DNA of 64,000 bases from Candidatus Saccharibacteria bacterium UBA2951 (GTDB lineage: Bacteria > Patescibacteriota > Saccharimonadia > Saccharimonadales > Saccharimonadaceae), in contig DEBR01000004.1 in the NCBI GenBank assembly GCA_002348615.1, positions 1 through 64,000 on the forward strand, written 5' to 3'. This document shows positions 34,078 through 42,843 of this stretch, one piece after another (the first letter of the stretch is position 1; each line of letters starts with the position of its first letter). Position numbers and translations under genes: made by a program. The notes under the pieces are model-generated. The model was not told the DNA's origin. It did no database searches and saw nothing but the letters and a program-made list of their open reading frames with translations.

Positions 34078-34108
34078 TTGACTATGAAAATGCGAAATGG
34101 TATATAAT
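34078..34108 (+). promoter_or_regulatory. Promoter of the gene at 34158
   Basis: TTGACT (34078-34083) and TATAAT (34103-34108) are separated by 19 nt; the leader is about 45 nt. Confidence 0.5.
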
Positions 34109-34157
34109 GGGTCTTAATACTACTGCATAAAACACAGACAAAGGATACTGCGAGCAT

Positions 34158-34673
34158 ATGTCTGAATTACCAGAAAAACAGGTGAAACGACTTCGGTCGC
34201 TCATCACCGATGCCGAGACGAACATCGCCGCGGCAAAGGAACTGCTTATTAGCATTATTGGCGACGACGGACACGTCGTTACCCCAACTTCTAGCCGAGA
34301 CGAAGTAAGTGGCAAAGTCGTCGAAGGCGTCTTTGATGGCCAGAAGATGGCCGGTCCGGACGGCAAAGAATACCCAGTCCCTGCAAACTACGCTTCAAAA
34401 TCAAAGCTAGTCGAAGGTGATATTCTTAAACTGACCATCGCCGATGACGGCAGCTTTATTTACAAGCAAATCGGCCCTGTCGACCGCACCCAGGTCATCG
34501 GTACGCTTACTCAGCACGACGGCGCTTACTACGTAGAAGCGAACGGCAAGGAATACCGTATCCTGCTCGCCAGTGTGACGTACTTCCGCATTAACGTGGG
34601 CGACCAAGTCACCATTATCATTCCTACTGACAACCCGGATGCTACTTGGGCTGCCGTCGAAGCAGCGCTTTAA
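34158..34673 (+). CDS. Conserved-looking protein of unknown function (beta-rich C-terminal region)
   Basis: 171 residues. A short N-terminal helix (about 1-35, KQVKRLRSLITDAETNIAAAK) is followed by a Gly-rich linker and a beta-rich segment (about 50-150: GKVVEGVFDGQKMAGPDGKE, KLVEGDILKLTI, YVEANGKEYRILL, VGDQVTIII), suggestive of an OB- or barrel-type fold. It has its own promoter and is flanked by rplL and a small membrane protein. Not recognised by name. Confidence 0.7.
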   Translation: MSELPEKQVKRLRSLITDAETNIAAAKELLISIIGDDGHVVTPTSSRDEVSGKVVEGVFDGQKMAGPDGKEYPVPANYASKSKLVEGDILKLTIADDGSFIYKQIGPVDRTQVIGTLTQHDGAYYVEANGKEYRILLASVTYFRINVGDQVTIIIPTDNPDATWAAVEAAL

Positions 34674-34688
34674 ACGTAGCTGCGTTTC

Positions 34689-34716
34689 TTGACTTTACTT
34701 TTTTTGTTTTTATAAT
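34689..34716 (+). promoter_or_regulatory. Promoter of the small gene at 34759
   Basis: TTGACT and TATAAT are separated by 16 nt of T-rich sequence. Confidence 0.6.
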
Positions 34717-34758
34717 ATAGCTCAGTATTCAAAGCATCCCTTTTGAGAGGTGAGGAAC

Positions 34759-34944
34759 ATGGTTCTGAAGTATGTTTGTTTACTGCCCGCGCTCTTCGGC
34801 GTCGTCAGCGCAGTGGTCTACGCAATCAGTCAACACTGGAGCGAGGCCGGCGAGTCCGTGTATATCTCGGTGTGCCTTCTGATTCTCTCGAGCATCGCCA
34901 AGAAGGACTACGACAACCGCATGGCACGCAGAGTGCGGCGTTAG
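34759..34944 (+). CDS. Small two-helix membrane protein with own promoter and terminator
   Basis: 61 residues, MVLKYVCLLPALFGVVSAVV then a second helix (about 35-48) and a basic end (KKDYDNRMARRVRR). GAGAGGTGAGG precedes the ATG, and a long terminator hairpin follows, giving an isolated gene unit. Codon use (CTC, GTC, ATC, GGC) differs from the flanking genes. Function unknown. Confidence 0.65.
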   Translation: MVLKYVCLLPALFGVVSAVVYAISQHWSEAGESVYISVCLLILSSIAKKDYDNRMARRVRR

Positions 34945-35011
34945 CCACCGAAAAGAGTTCGCCGAATCGGCTTAAGCGATTCTGGTTGAGCCGCTTTCGG
35001 TGGCTCTTTTC
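34943..35011 (+). terminator. Long terminator hairpin after the small membrane protein gene
   Basis: GCCACCGAAA (34944-34953) and TTTCGGTGGC (34995-35004) form a perfect 10-bp outer stem; AATCG/CGATT forms an inner stem. TCTTTTCG follows. Confidence 0.75.
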
Positions 35012-35026
35012 GTGTAAAGTAGTAGT

Positions 35027-35434
35027 ATGGACGTCGACATACATAAAGCTGCCGGAATTATTATTCAGAACCGCAAGGTTCTTTCGCTGCGTTCAAAAGG
35101 TGGTGCAATCTTTTTGTGTCCGGGCGGCAAACTTGACCCAGGTGAAGCAATTGAAGATGCGCTAGTGCGCGAACTTTTCGAAGAACTTACGATCGATGTC
35201 AAAAAACAAGACGCCGAGCTACTTGATACATACTATGCTACTGCGGCGACACAGCGGGATAAGAAGCTTCGGATGGACACGTACATCATTCATGCCTACG
35301 AAGGCAATTTGCAGGCATCGAACGAAATTGAGGAACTGCGGTGGCTAGATTCTTCAAGTGACTTAAGTAATGTAGCCCCTCTTATCGCTCATAAAATCAT
35401 CCCCGAACTGAAACAGAAAGAACTGATTGACTGA
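35027..35434 (+). CDS. Nudix hydrolase
   Basis: 135 residues. The Nudix box GGKLDPGEAIEDALVRELFEEL (about 33-54) is complete. It may clean oxidised or unusual nucleotides. It shares one base with tdk (TGATG), so the two are coupled. Confidence 0.88.
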   Translation: MDVDIHKAAGIIIQNRKVLSLRSKGGAIFLCPGGKLDPGEAIEDALVRELFEELTIDVKKQDAELLDTYYATAATQRDKKLRMDTYIIHAYEGNLQASNEIEELRWLDSSSDLSNVAPLIAHKIIPELKQKELID

Positions 35435-36006
35435 TGGCTAAACTACACTTCAAATACGGCGCCATGAACAGTGGTAAGAGTGATACGCTCATTAAAACTG
35501 CCTACAACTATGAAGAACGCGGACTGAAGGTCGCTGTCGTGAAGCCGGCGACAGACACTAAACATGACACCGACGTGACGGCACGGGCAGGGTATAGCAG
35601 AAAAGCCGACATACTCGTCACACCAGATACCAATCTTGAAAAAGCAGTCCTCGCTTTGCATGACACTGCTTGCGTACTGGTAGATGAGGCTCAGTTCTTA
35701 TCGCCCGAGCAGATTTCCCAACTGTTTCGCCTGGCCAAGCAACACGACATTTCGGTCATTTGCTATGGGCTCCGCGCCGACTTTCAAACCAAGCTGTTTC
35801 CGGGGAGTGAAAGATTGTTTGAAGTAGCCGACAATATCGAAAAATTACCTACAATGTGCTTTTGCGGCTCGCAGGCCGAGTTTAATACTCGAAAAGTCGA
35901 TGGCAAGTACGTCTTTACCGGTGACCAGGTGGTGATTGAAAAAGGCGATGTCACCTATGACTCGCTATGTGGCCGGTGTTATGTCCGCGAAGGTGGCACG
36001 ATTTAA
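35434..36006 (+). CDS. tdk: Thymidine kinase
   Basis: 190 residues of type II thymidine kinase. The P-loop is GAMNSGKSDTL (residues 8-18), VDEAQFLS is present, and the lid has the four zinc Cys (CFC...CGRC). It salvages thymidine to dTMP for Tmk. The zinc cysteines are retained here while other proteins in this window lost theirs. Confidence 0.95.
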   Translation: MAKLHFKYGAMNSGKSDTLIKTAYNYEERGLKVAVVKPATDTKHDTDVTARAGYSRKADILVTPDTNLEKAVLALHDTACVLVDEAQFLSPEQISQLFRLAKQHDISVICYGLRADFQTKLFPGSERLFEVADNIEKLPTMCFCGSQAEFNTRKVDGKYVFTGDQVVIEKGDVTYDSLCGRCYVREGGTI

Positions 36007-36036
36007 AACACAACGCGGCTAGCTTGCCCAGTGCCG

Positions 36037-36042
36037 TACAAT
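36037..36042 (+). promoter_or_regulatory. -10 box upstream of dnaX
   Basis: TACAAT ends 7 nt before an ATG at 36050 that opens a five-codon frame (MGNRV) whose stop overlaps the dnaX ATG as ATGA. Confidence 0.5.
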
Positions 36043-36063
36043 GGTACTCATGGGGAACCGTGT

Positions 36064-37479
36064 ATGAGCCTGGCGCTCTATCGTAAATATCGTAGCCGGT
36101 CATTAGCTGAGGTTGTGGGGCAAGACCATGTCACCACGTTACTCGCGAATGCATTGAAACAGGGCAAGGTGGCTCATGCGTATTTGTTTACCGGTCCGAA
36201 GGGCGTTGGCAAGACGTCGATTGCTCGCATTCTAGCGCACGAAATTAATGAGGTTCCATATGACGACGAGTCGACCCACCTCGACATCATTGAAATTGAC
36301 GCCGCCAGCAATAACGGCGTCGAGGACATCCGTGATCTTCGCGACCGCGTGCAAATCGCTCCGGTCAGTGCCAAGAAAAAGATCTACATCATAGATGAGG
36401 TGCACATGCTTTCAAAACCGGCCTTCAACGCCCTCTTAAAGACGCTCGAGGAGCCGCCGGAGCATGTCGTGTTCATCCTGGCAACGACAGACATCGATAA
36501 AGTGCCCGAAACCATCATTAGCCGTACCCAGCGCCATTCATTCCGTCGTGCGTCCGAAGCCGATATCGTGAAGAACTTGAAGCGTATCGCGAAGAAAGAA
36601 GGTGCTAATGTCGACAGTTCAGTACTGGAGCTTCTCGCCAAGCATTCCGACGGGTCATTCCGCGATAGTGTCAGTCTGTTCGACCAGCTACTGAGCGCAG
36701 CCGATTCGGACACCATTACGACGGAACATGTCACAAAGTCGTTAGGGCTTGTGCCAGCAGACGGCGTTGAGAGATTACTTGAGCTTACGAAAAGCGGTGA
36801 TGTCGCAGGCATAAATAAGATGTTACTCGAGCTTGAATCCCATGGTGTGCCGCCACGTACGACGGCGAGTCAGCTAGCTGAATATATTCGAAAAAACCTC
36901 GCCACCCAGCCACAGCTTTCTAAGTTGCTGGATGATCTATTGGATGTCAGCCGCTCGCATTATCCAGAGCTCAAGCTCCTTACGGTACTTAGCCTCTTTG
37001 CGACGCCTTCCGGCGAGACACTACCGGTAGAACGGACCGTGACATCGGCTGAACCAAAATTGAGCGCTCGCAGCAGGTCATCAAAGCAAGCCGACGCACC
37101 AGAACCGACGGAAAAGGAAGTAGCCGTGGACGCACCGGTAAAGAAAAAATCTTCGAAGCCTAAAGCGACAGGTCCGTTCGACTGGGACACACTTGTGACA
37201 CATGTCCGCACACACCATGTCGCCTTACATAGCGTGCTTAGTAAATGCGAGCCCGAGATAGCCGATGGAACGTTGAAGCTCTATACCAAAAGCGCCTTTT
37301 ACAAGAAGAAGCTCGATGATCCGAAATACCGCGCCCTCCTTAACAGTTCACTCGAAGAATTGGGGTACGACTTTGAGATAGAAACTATTGCGGCCTCAAA
37401 ACCGCTAAAAGATAGTCAGGCCGCGCGAGTTGCTGCTATCATGGGGGGTGGAGAAGAGGTGAGCGTCGACGACGCTTAA
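36064..37479 (+). CDS. dnaX: DNA polymerase III gamma/tau subunit without zinc module
   Basis: 471 residues. Walker A is GPKGVGKT (44-51), then IEIDAASNNGVEDIRDL, IIDEVHMLSKPAFNALLKTLEEPP and SRTQRHSFRR (sensor/arginine finger). The four-Cys zinc-binding insert that normally follows the P-loop helix is missing; the chain goes directly from ARILAHEINE to the acidic DDESTHLDIIEIDA. It is the motor of the clamp loader. dnaB follows after 9 nt. A five-codon frame at 36050-36067 overlaps the start. Confidence 0.94.
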   Translation: MSLALYRKYRSRSLAEVVGQDHVTTLLANALKQGKVAHAYLFTGPKGVGKTSIARILAHEINEVPYDDESTHLDIIEIDAASNNGVEDIRDLRDRVQIAPVSAKKKIYIIDEVHMLSKPAFNALLKTLEEPPEHVVFILATTDIDKVPETIISRTQRHSFRRASEADIVKNLKRIAKKEGANVDSSVLELLAKHSDGSFRDSVSLFDQLLSAADSDTITTEHVTKSLGLVPADGVERLLELTKSGDVAGINKMLLELESHGVPPRTTASQLAEYIRKNLATQPQLSKLLDDLLDVSRSHYPELKLLTVLSLFATPSGETLPVERTVTSAEPKLSARSRSSKQADAPEPTEKEVAVDAPVKKKSSKPKATGPFDWDTLVTHVRTHHVALHSVLSKCEPEIADGTLKLYTKSAFYKKKLDDPKYRALLNSSLEELGYDFEIETIAASKPLKDSQAARVAAIMGGGEEVSVDDA

Positions 37480-37488
37480 ATAGTTGGG

Positions 37489-38844
37489 ATGGCTACGAAG
37501 GAAGTACAGGCTGGAAAGGTTCCGCCGCAAAGTATCGACGCCGAGAAAAGTTTGCTCGGTGCCGTTTTGATTGACGACGAAGTACTGGCTGACGTGACCG
37601 AATTTGTTGGTAAAGCTGATTTTTACGACAAACGACACGGAATTATCTTCGACGGCATGATGCGTCTTTACGAACGTCATAAGCCAGTCGACCTCTTGAC
37701 CCTCACCGACGAATTGAAGCGCAAAAAAGAGCTTGAAACGATCGGTGGCTCGGCATACCTGACGGAACTTACTACCTACGTACCGACGGCAGCCCACGCC
37801 GCAGCATACGCGGATATCGTCGCCCAACGGGCCGTTCGCCGGCGGCTGATCAAAGCCAGTGCCGATATTTCCGAACTGGGTTACGATGACGACACCTCTA
37901 CCCAAGAGCTGCTAGAAAAAGCCGAAGCTGAACTGTTCAGCGTGTCAGACCAATCACTCAAACAAGATGTCGTGTCGCTTGAGCATATTCTTACGGACAG
38001 CTTTGACCGCATGGAAGAGCTGCACCGCAATAAAGGTCAACTACGCGGAATTCGCACCGGTTACCGTGACCTCGACAACATGACCGCCGGTCTGCAACGG
38101 AGCGACCTCATTATTTTGGCTGCCCGTCCGGCCATGGGTAAGACCACCTTGGTCACGAATCTGGCCTACAACGTTGCGACGATAGCTAAGCAGCCTGTCC
38201 TGTTTTTCAGTCTCGAGATGAGCAAAGAACAACTGGTTGACCGCATGCTGGCAGACGCATCGGGTGTTGATGCCTGGAATATCCGCACCGGTAACCTGAG
38301 TGACGACGACTTTTCGAAATTATCCGAAGCAATGGGCGAGCTGGCGGAAGCACCGATATTCATTGACGATACTCCTGGACTTTCAGTACTCGAAATGCGC
38401 ACCAAGGCCCGTCGCGTCAGCCATGACCAACCACTCGGACTTATTATCGTGGACTATTTACAACTCATGCAGGCGACGGGTCGTGGCGATGGTAACCGCG
38501 TACAGGAAGTATCGGAAATATCGCGTGGCCTCAAGTTAATCGCCCGAGAGTTGAACGTCCCCCTTATTGCACTGTCGCAGCTGTCGCGTAGCGTCGAATC
38601 GCGAAGCCCACAGATTCCACAGCTCAGCGACCTGCGTGAATCAGGAAGTATCGAACAGGACGCCGATATCGTCAGCTTTATCTATCGCCCCGGCTACTAT
38701 GAACCAGACAACCCCGAAGTCGAAAACATCACGAAACTGATTATCGCCAAGCACCGTAACGGTCCTACCGGTGAAGTCGGCTTGTACTTCCACCCGGAAC
38801 GCCTGCGTTTCATGTCACTCGACCGCAAACATTCAGACTCATAA
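37489..38844 (+). CDS. dnaB: Replicative DNA helicase DnaB
   Basis: 451 residues. The N-terminal domain (PPQSIDAEKSLLGAVLIDDE) and the RecA-like domain with AARPAMGKTTLVTN (Walker A), FFSLEMSKEQLVDRM and VDYLQLMQ are intact. SRSVESRS and DLRESGSIEQDADIV are the later helicase motifs. It is co-transcribed with dnaX. Confidence 0.97.
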   Translation: MATKEVQAGKVPPQSIDAEKSLLGAVLIDDEVLADVTEFVGKADFYDKRHGIIFDGMMRLYERHKPVDLLTLTDELKRKKELETIGGSAYLTELTTYVPTAAHAAAYADIVAQRAVRRRLIKASADISELGYDDDTSTQELLEKAEAELFSVSDQSLKQDVVSLEHILTDSFDRMEELHRNKGQLRGIRTGYRDLDNMTAGLQRSDLIILAARPAMGKTTLVTNLAYNVATIAKQPVLFFSLEMSKEQLVDRMLADASGVDAWNIRTGNLSDDDFSKLSEAMGELAEAPIFIDDTPGLSVLEMRTKARRVSHDQPLGLIIVDYLQLMQATGRGDGNRVQEVSEISRGLKLIARELNVPLIALSQLSRSVESRSPQIPQLSDLRESGSIEQDADIVSFIYRPGYYEPDNPEVENITKLIIAKHRNGPTGEVGLYFHPERLRFMSLDRKHSDS

Positions 38845-38861
38845 TCGCATGTCGCTAGTGG

Positions 38862-38867
38862 TATACT
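38862..38867 (+). promoter_or_regulatory. -10 box of the membrane glycosyltransferase gene
   Basis: TATACT ends 10 nt before the ATG at 38878. Confidence 0.5.
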
Positions 38868-38877
38868 TAAACCAACG

Positions 38878-40353
38878 ATGGTGAGGCAACGACTAAGCAA
38901 ATTCGCATTTTACCGTTACCGGTATGCCTTGGCGTACGTGGTCTTTGCGGTCGCATTGGCAACCATGTTGCTTGTGGCCGGCTTTTATTTACCGGGAGGA
39001 TTAACGACACCTGAAATCCACTCGGCGCTCATCAGCGACAAGCTAAGTCCTGCCCAGCTATTCAGCCTGCATCCAGACCAGTTACTCTATCTTCCGTATC
39101 GATTACTGCAAGCTGGAACGATCTCTCTGTTCGGCATTTCGACGCTCGGCATCAAACTGCCATCCATTCTGCTTGGATTCTTTTCGGCCCTTGGTATCTT
39201 ATACCTGCTCAACCTGTGGTATCACCGGAACGTCGCTATCGTTACGGCAATGATCGCCGTAACGACGAACCAATTCCTCTTGTCGTCACAGGCAGGTGAG
39301 CCAGGTATCGTATATATTTTCCAGACGACGATGGTCCTGGTTGCCGCATCAATGATTACCCGTAAAAGCACCTACGCAAGGCTTTGGATATTAGCCGGCT
39401 TTGTCTTAGCTGGTATCAGTCTGTATATGCCGCTTAATATCTATATGCTTGTGGCGCTCGTTTTGACTGCTTTTATCCATCCGCACGCCAGGCATATGCT
39501 ATTTCGTAAATCATCAAAGCCGGTCATTATAGCCGGTAGCCTGCTATTCGCTATTATCATCTCGCCACTTGTCATAGGTATTATTAATGATATGTCGGTG
39601 CTAAGAACGCTACTCGGGTTCTCGGCGAGTGTCGGTGATTTTTCAAAGAATGCGGCGCTTCTGGCAGAAAATTACCTGCGATTCATTCAGCCTGAGAGCG
39701 GCCTTGTGCTCGCACCGGTTTACGGCCTCGGACTCGCGATGCTTATCTTACTTGGTGTATACCGACTTATCAGCGCGAAATATACCGCCAAAAGCTATAT
39801 CATTAGCTTCTGGCTGGTGCTTCTCGTACCATTAGTGTGTTTGAACCCTTCGATCGTCAGTATTACGTTCATTCCGGTCGTCCTACTGATCGCTTTGGCG
39901 CTCGATTACCTGATATGGTCTTGGTATGGTTTGTTCCCGCACAATCCATACGCGCGGGTGTTTGGACTGCTTCCGCTCGCTGTGTTGGTACTCGGACTGG
40001 TCGTATCTAGCGTCGACCGGTATGTATATGGCCTGCATTATGACTCGAACGTCTACGCGGCTTATAGCAACGATCTTTCGATACTGTCAAGGAAACTACG
40101 TACGTTCGACCATAAAGCAACCGTGCAGTTGATCGTTGAACCCGATAAGCTAGAATTTTACAGTAGCTTCGCACGCCATCAGCGGTATGTCGCGAAACTG
40201 TCTGTATCGTCGAACGCCGCTACGATCGCGACTGCCCCGGTCAGTATCGTTGAGCGGACGATGCGGCGCGGAATCGAAAAACTACCGTCCGACATACTGG
40301 TTACGCGCACCGCAGAGGGCGCGGACCGCTTCTACCTCTACAAAAACAGTTGA
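38878..40353 (+). CDS. ArnT/PMT-like membrane glycosyltransferase
   Basis: 491 residues with about eleven hydrophobic helices. The first external loop carries TTPEIHSALISDK, in the place of the catalytic Asp/Glu loop of GT39/GT83 enzymes. Such enzymes use polyprenyl-linked sugars to modify lipids or proteins on the cell surface. The match is by layout rather than by a strict motif, so the family call is moderate. Confidence 0.7.
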   Translation: MVRQRLSKFAFYRYRYALAYVVFAVALATMLLVAGFYLPGGLTTPEIHSALISDKLSPAQLFSLHPDQLLYLPYRLLQAGTISLFGISTLGIKLPSILLGFFSALGILYLLNLWYHRNVAIVTAMIAVTTNQFLLSSQAGEPGIVYIFQTTMVLVAASMITRKSTYARLWILAGFVLAGISLYMPLNIYMLVALVLTAFIHPHARHMLFRKSSKPVIIAGSLLFAIIISPLVIGIINDMSVLRTLLGFSASVGDFSKNAALLAENYLRFIQPESGLVLAPVYGLGLAMLILLGVYRLISAKYTAKSYIISFWLVLLVPLVCLNPSIVSITFIPVVLLIALALDYLIWSWYGLFPHNPYARVFGLLPLAVLVLGLVVSSVDRYVYGLHYDSNVYAAYSNDLSILSRKLRTFDHKATVQLIVEPDKLEFYSSFARHQRYVAKLSVSSNAATIATAPVSIVERTMRRGIEKLPSDILVTRTAEGADRFYLYKNS

Positions 40354-40399
40354 CGCTGAAGTATAATGGGATAAGTTTTAAACGAGAGGATAGTTACTT

Positions 40400-40690
40400 A
40401 TGGCATTCGACCAAATGAAAATGCTGAACGACCTGAGAAAAGCTCAGAAAGACCTGAAAAAGCAGATTATCGAAGTAGAAGCAGGCGACGGCGCCGTTAT
40501 CGTGCGTGTCACCGGTGAATTAAAGATTGATAGCGTGAAGATTGACCCTGAAATGATAGATCTGGAAAACATCGAGGAACTCGAACACTGGGTAAAGATC
40601 GCCGTCCGTGACGGGCTGGCCAAAGCGCAGGAAATCGCTGCCGAGACCATGAAACCACTCATGGGCGGCCTGAACCTGCCAGGAATGTAA
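40400..40690 (+). CDS. YbaB/EbfC family nucleoid-associated protein
   Basis: 96 residues, beginning with a helix (FDQMKMLNDLRKAQKDLKKQ) and followed by GAVIVRVTGELKIDSVKIDPE and C-terminal helix KAQEIAAETMKPLMGGLNLPGM, the YbaB pattern. It binds DNA and precedes recR, the usual partner. TATAAT lies at 40362-40367. Confidence 0.92.
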   Translation: MAFDQMKMLNDLRKAQKDLKKQIIEVEAGDGAVIVRVTGELKIDSVKIDPEMIDLENIEELEHWVKIAVRDGLAKAQEIAAETMKPLMGGLNLPGM

Positions 40691-40703
40691 GCGAGAGCAT
40701 CTC

Positions 40704-41321
40704 GTGTCTTCACAGCTGCTTCCAAAAGCACTCGTCAAACTTATTGACGAGCTAGGAAGGCTACCAGGCGTCGGCGCACGAACGGCTGAACGCTACGCGT
40801 ATTACCTACTACGGGCCGACCCTCGTGTCGCAGGTGATCTTGCAAAAGCTCTCGGTACTGTTCACGACCAGGTGAAACAGTGTCCCGTCACATTCGCGTT
40901 GATTGACGCCGATGAAGAAGTGTCATCGCTCTATAGCGACCCTTCGCGCGATAAGTCGCTCGTCGCCGTGGTTGAAGAACCCCTTGATATCGTCGCTATT
41001 GAGCGAACAGGGCAGTACATGGGAACCTACCATGTACTTGGTGGGGCGATTTCACCTATAGACGGCGTTGGGCCGGAGCAACTACATATTCCCGAACTGA
41101 TTGAGCGTGTCAAGAAAGACGACGTAGAAGAGCTGATTATCGCAACCAATGCCAGTGTTGAAGGCGAATCTACCGCACTGTTCTTGCAAAAGTACCTAAA
41201 AGACAGCGATATCAATATCGCCATGAGCCGGCTCGCGCGGGGGATTCCGGTCGGTGTCGATCTTGAATATGCCGACCAAATTACGCTTAGTCACGCGCTC
41301 GAAGGCCGCCGTAAACTTTAG
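40704..41321 (+). CDS. recR: Recombination protein RecR, zinc finger eroded
   Basis: 205 residues from GTG. The HhH motif LGRLPGVGARTAERYAYYLL (about 18-37) and a Toprim domain (VVEEPLDIVAIERTGQYMGTYHVLGG, VEELIIATNASVEGESTALFL) are intact. Of the four zinc Cys expected at about 57-80, only Cys60 remains (CPVTFALIDADEEVSSLYSD). RecR acts with RecO/RecF in gap repair. Confidence 0.94.
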   Translation: MSSQLLPKALVKLIDELGRLPGVGARTAERYAYYLLRADPRVAGDLAKALGTVHDQVKQCPVTFALIDADEEVSSLYSDPSRDKSLVAVVEEPLDIVAIERTGQYMGTYHVLGGAISPIDGVGPEQLHIPELIERVKKDDVEELIIATNASVEGESTALFLQKYLKDSDINIAMSRLARGIPVGVDLEYADQITLSHALEGRRKL

Positions 41322-41331
41322 TACTTAAGCT

Positions 41332-41352
41332 TGCGAAACATGTGGTTTCGCA
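41332..41352 (+). terminator. Possible terminator after recR
   Basis: TGCGAAAC and GTTTCGCA pair around ATGTG, followed by TGATTATT. The T tail is weak. Confidence 0.45.
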
Positions 41353-41402
41353 TGATTATTGGTATACCGCTTTTCAACTTCTAGCGTAGGAGGTGGAGGG
41401 CG

Positions 41403-41768
41403 ATGCCCTTCAAAATCATTACGACGGTCGTCCACGAAGGTCTGCCTGACATGGGCGAGGAACTCATCGTTCACACCACAGGTGGCAAGCGAGTCTGCAC
41501 GGTGTGGCGCAACAGGTCCGGCGACAAGCAGTTCATGATCCGCCACAAGGATTGGCCGAAGCCGGTCCAACGAGCCGCCGAGGAACTACTCGAAGAACTT
41601 CGTAGGCGTGGCAAGGCATACGACTTGCCCGACCTCACAGCCTGGATCGAGTCGAAGCGCGGCCTGGTGGTCGGCGAGCGGGTGCATGTTTTTCTCGCGC
41701 ACGACGAGTCAGCGCGCAACAAGACGGTCGTCCTGAGGGGCACAGTCACCGGATTCACGATTCCGTGA
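41403..41768 (+). CDS. Small GC-rich gene of unknown function with strong SD
   Basis: 121 residues, cytosolic, starting MPFKIITTVVHEGLPDMGEE, with a helix (VQRAAEELLEELRRRGKAYD) and a beta-rich end (GLVVGERVHVFLAH, KTVVLRGTVTGFTIP). Not recognised. AGGAGGTGGAGG precedes the ATG and a 14-bp terminator follows. Codon use is visibly more G+C-rich than the neighbours, suggesting acquisition from elsewhere. Confidence 0.65.
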   Translation: MPFKIITTVVHEGLPDMGEELIVHTTGGKRVCTVWRNRSGDKQFMIRHKDWPKPVQRAAEELLEELRRRGKAYDLPDLTAWIESKRGLVVGERVHVFLAHDESARNKTVVLRGTVTGFTIP

Positions 41769-41779
41769 ACGCTGGGTCA

Positions 41780-41836
41780 GCCCGTTCCCGAAGCAGAGCG
41801 ACAGTCCGCTCCTTCGGGGGCGGGCTTGTTGCTTTT
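41780..41836 (+). terminator. Terminator after the 121-residue protein gene
   Basis: GCCCGTTCCCGAAG (41780-41793) pairs with CTTCGGGGGCGGGC (41812-41825) with two G-U pairs, followed by TTGTTGCTTTT. Confidence 0.8.
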
Positions 41837-41840
41837 CTGA

Positions 41841-41846
41841 TACACT
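41841..41846 (+). promoter_or_regulatory. -10 box of the DHH gene
   Basis: TACACT ends 7 nt before the ATG at 41854. Confidence 0.45.
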
Positions 41847-41853
41847 AATAGCA

Positions 41854-42843
41854 ATGTACGAAGAGGCGAAACAACATATCGACGCTGCTAAGCGTATTAT
41901 TGTAATTCAAGCTGAAAATCCTGATGGCGACAGCCTAGGTAGCGCTTTGGCACTTGAAGAAATCTTAGGTGACCTTGGAAAGAGCGTCAATATGTACTGT
42001 CCGGTCGATATACCGAAATATCTGCGTTACTTCCCGGGCTGGGACCGGGTGACGATGGAATTCGATGCCAAAGCCGACCTCGCGATAATCGTAGACACCA
42101 GTGCCGATGTATTACTGACCAAAGTCTTAACGACTCCAGGCGTACGGTCATTCTTAGAATCGCACCCCACACTCGTCATCGACCATCATGCAACTAAAAG
42201 CACACTTACGTTCGAACACACGGCGCTTTTTGAAGAAGCGATTTCTACCAGCGAGGTCATTTACCATCTTGCCGTTGATGCCGGCTGGACAGTGAATACT
42301 CAGGCGGCCGAGCACCTACTCGGTGCGCAACTTGCCGATTCGCTTGGGCTTTCAATCGCGACGGTCACGCCAGAAAGCTACCGGATTGCGGCTGAGCTGA
42401 CCGAGCTTGGCGCGCACGTTTCGGCGATTGAAGACCGCCGCCGCGAATTCATGAAAAAATCGCCCGAAATCCTGAAGTACAAAGGGGAGCTGATTCAACG
42501 CATTGAGTACTTACTTGAAGGTAAACTGGCCATCGTCCATATCCCATGGGAAGACATTCAGGCATACAGCGACCAATATAACCCCAGCGTCCTCGTCCTG
42601 GACGAAATGCGCCTGGTAGAGAACGTGGACGTGGCGGTCGCGATCAAGACCTACCCGGACGGAAAGCTGACCGGTAAGCTGCGGACAAACTTACCGGTAG
42701 CTGACGTGGTCGCCGGTTACTTTGGCGGGGGAGGCCACCTGTACGCAGCCGGATTTAGGGTGTATGAATCATACGACACCGTTATGAACGAACTGACGAC
42801 GGCAGTCTCTAAAGCCCTGGAGAATAATGATGAAACTGCATAA
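41854..42843 (+). CDS. DHH/DHHA1 family phosphoesterase
   Basis: 329 residues. ENPDGDSLGSALAL (motif I), AIIVDTS, VIDHHATKS (DHH motif) and the C-terminal GGGGHLYAAGF (DHHA1) are present. It is likely a NrnA-type nanoRNase or pAp/cyclic dinucleotide phosphodiesterase. It overlaps cysS by 17 nt. Confidence 0.92.
   Translation: MYEEAKQHIDAAKRIIVIQAENPDGDSLGSALALEEILGDLGKSVNMYCPVDIPKYLRYFPGWDRVTMEFDAKADLAIIVDTSADVLLTKVLTTPGVRSFLESHPTLVIDHHATKSTLTFEHTALFEEAISTSEVIYHLAVDAGWTVNTQAAEHLLGAQLADSLGLSIATVTPESYRIAAELTELGAHVSAIEDRRREFMKKSPEILKYKGELIQRIEYLLEGKLAIVHIPWEDIQAYSDQYNPSVLVLDEMRLVENVDVAVAIKTYPDGKLTGKLRTNLPVADVVAGYFGGGGHLYAAGFRVYESYDTVMNELTTAVSKALENNDETA

Noticed and set aside
34743..35165. 140-residue plus-strand frame
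   Set aside because: It crosses the small membrane protein gene, its terminator hairpin and the nudix start, and has no domain.
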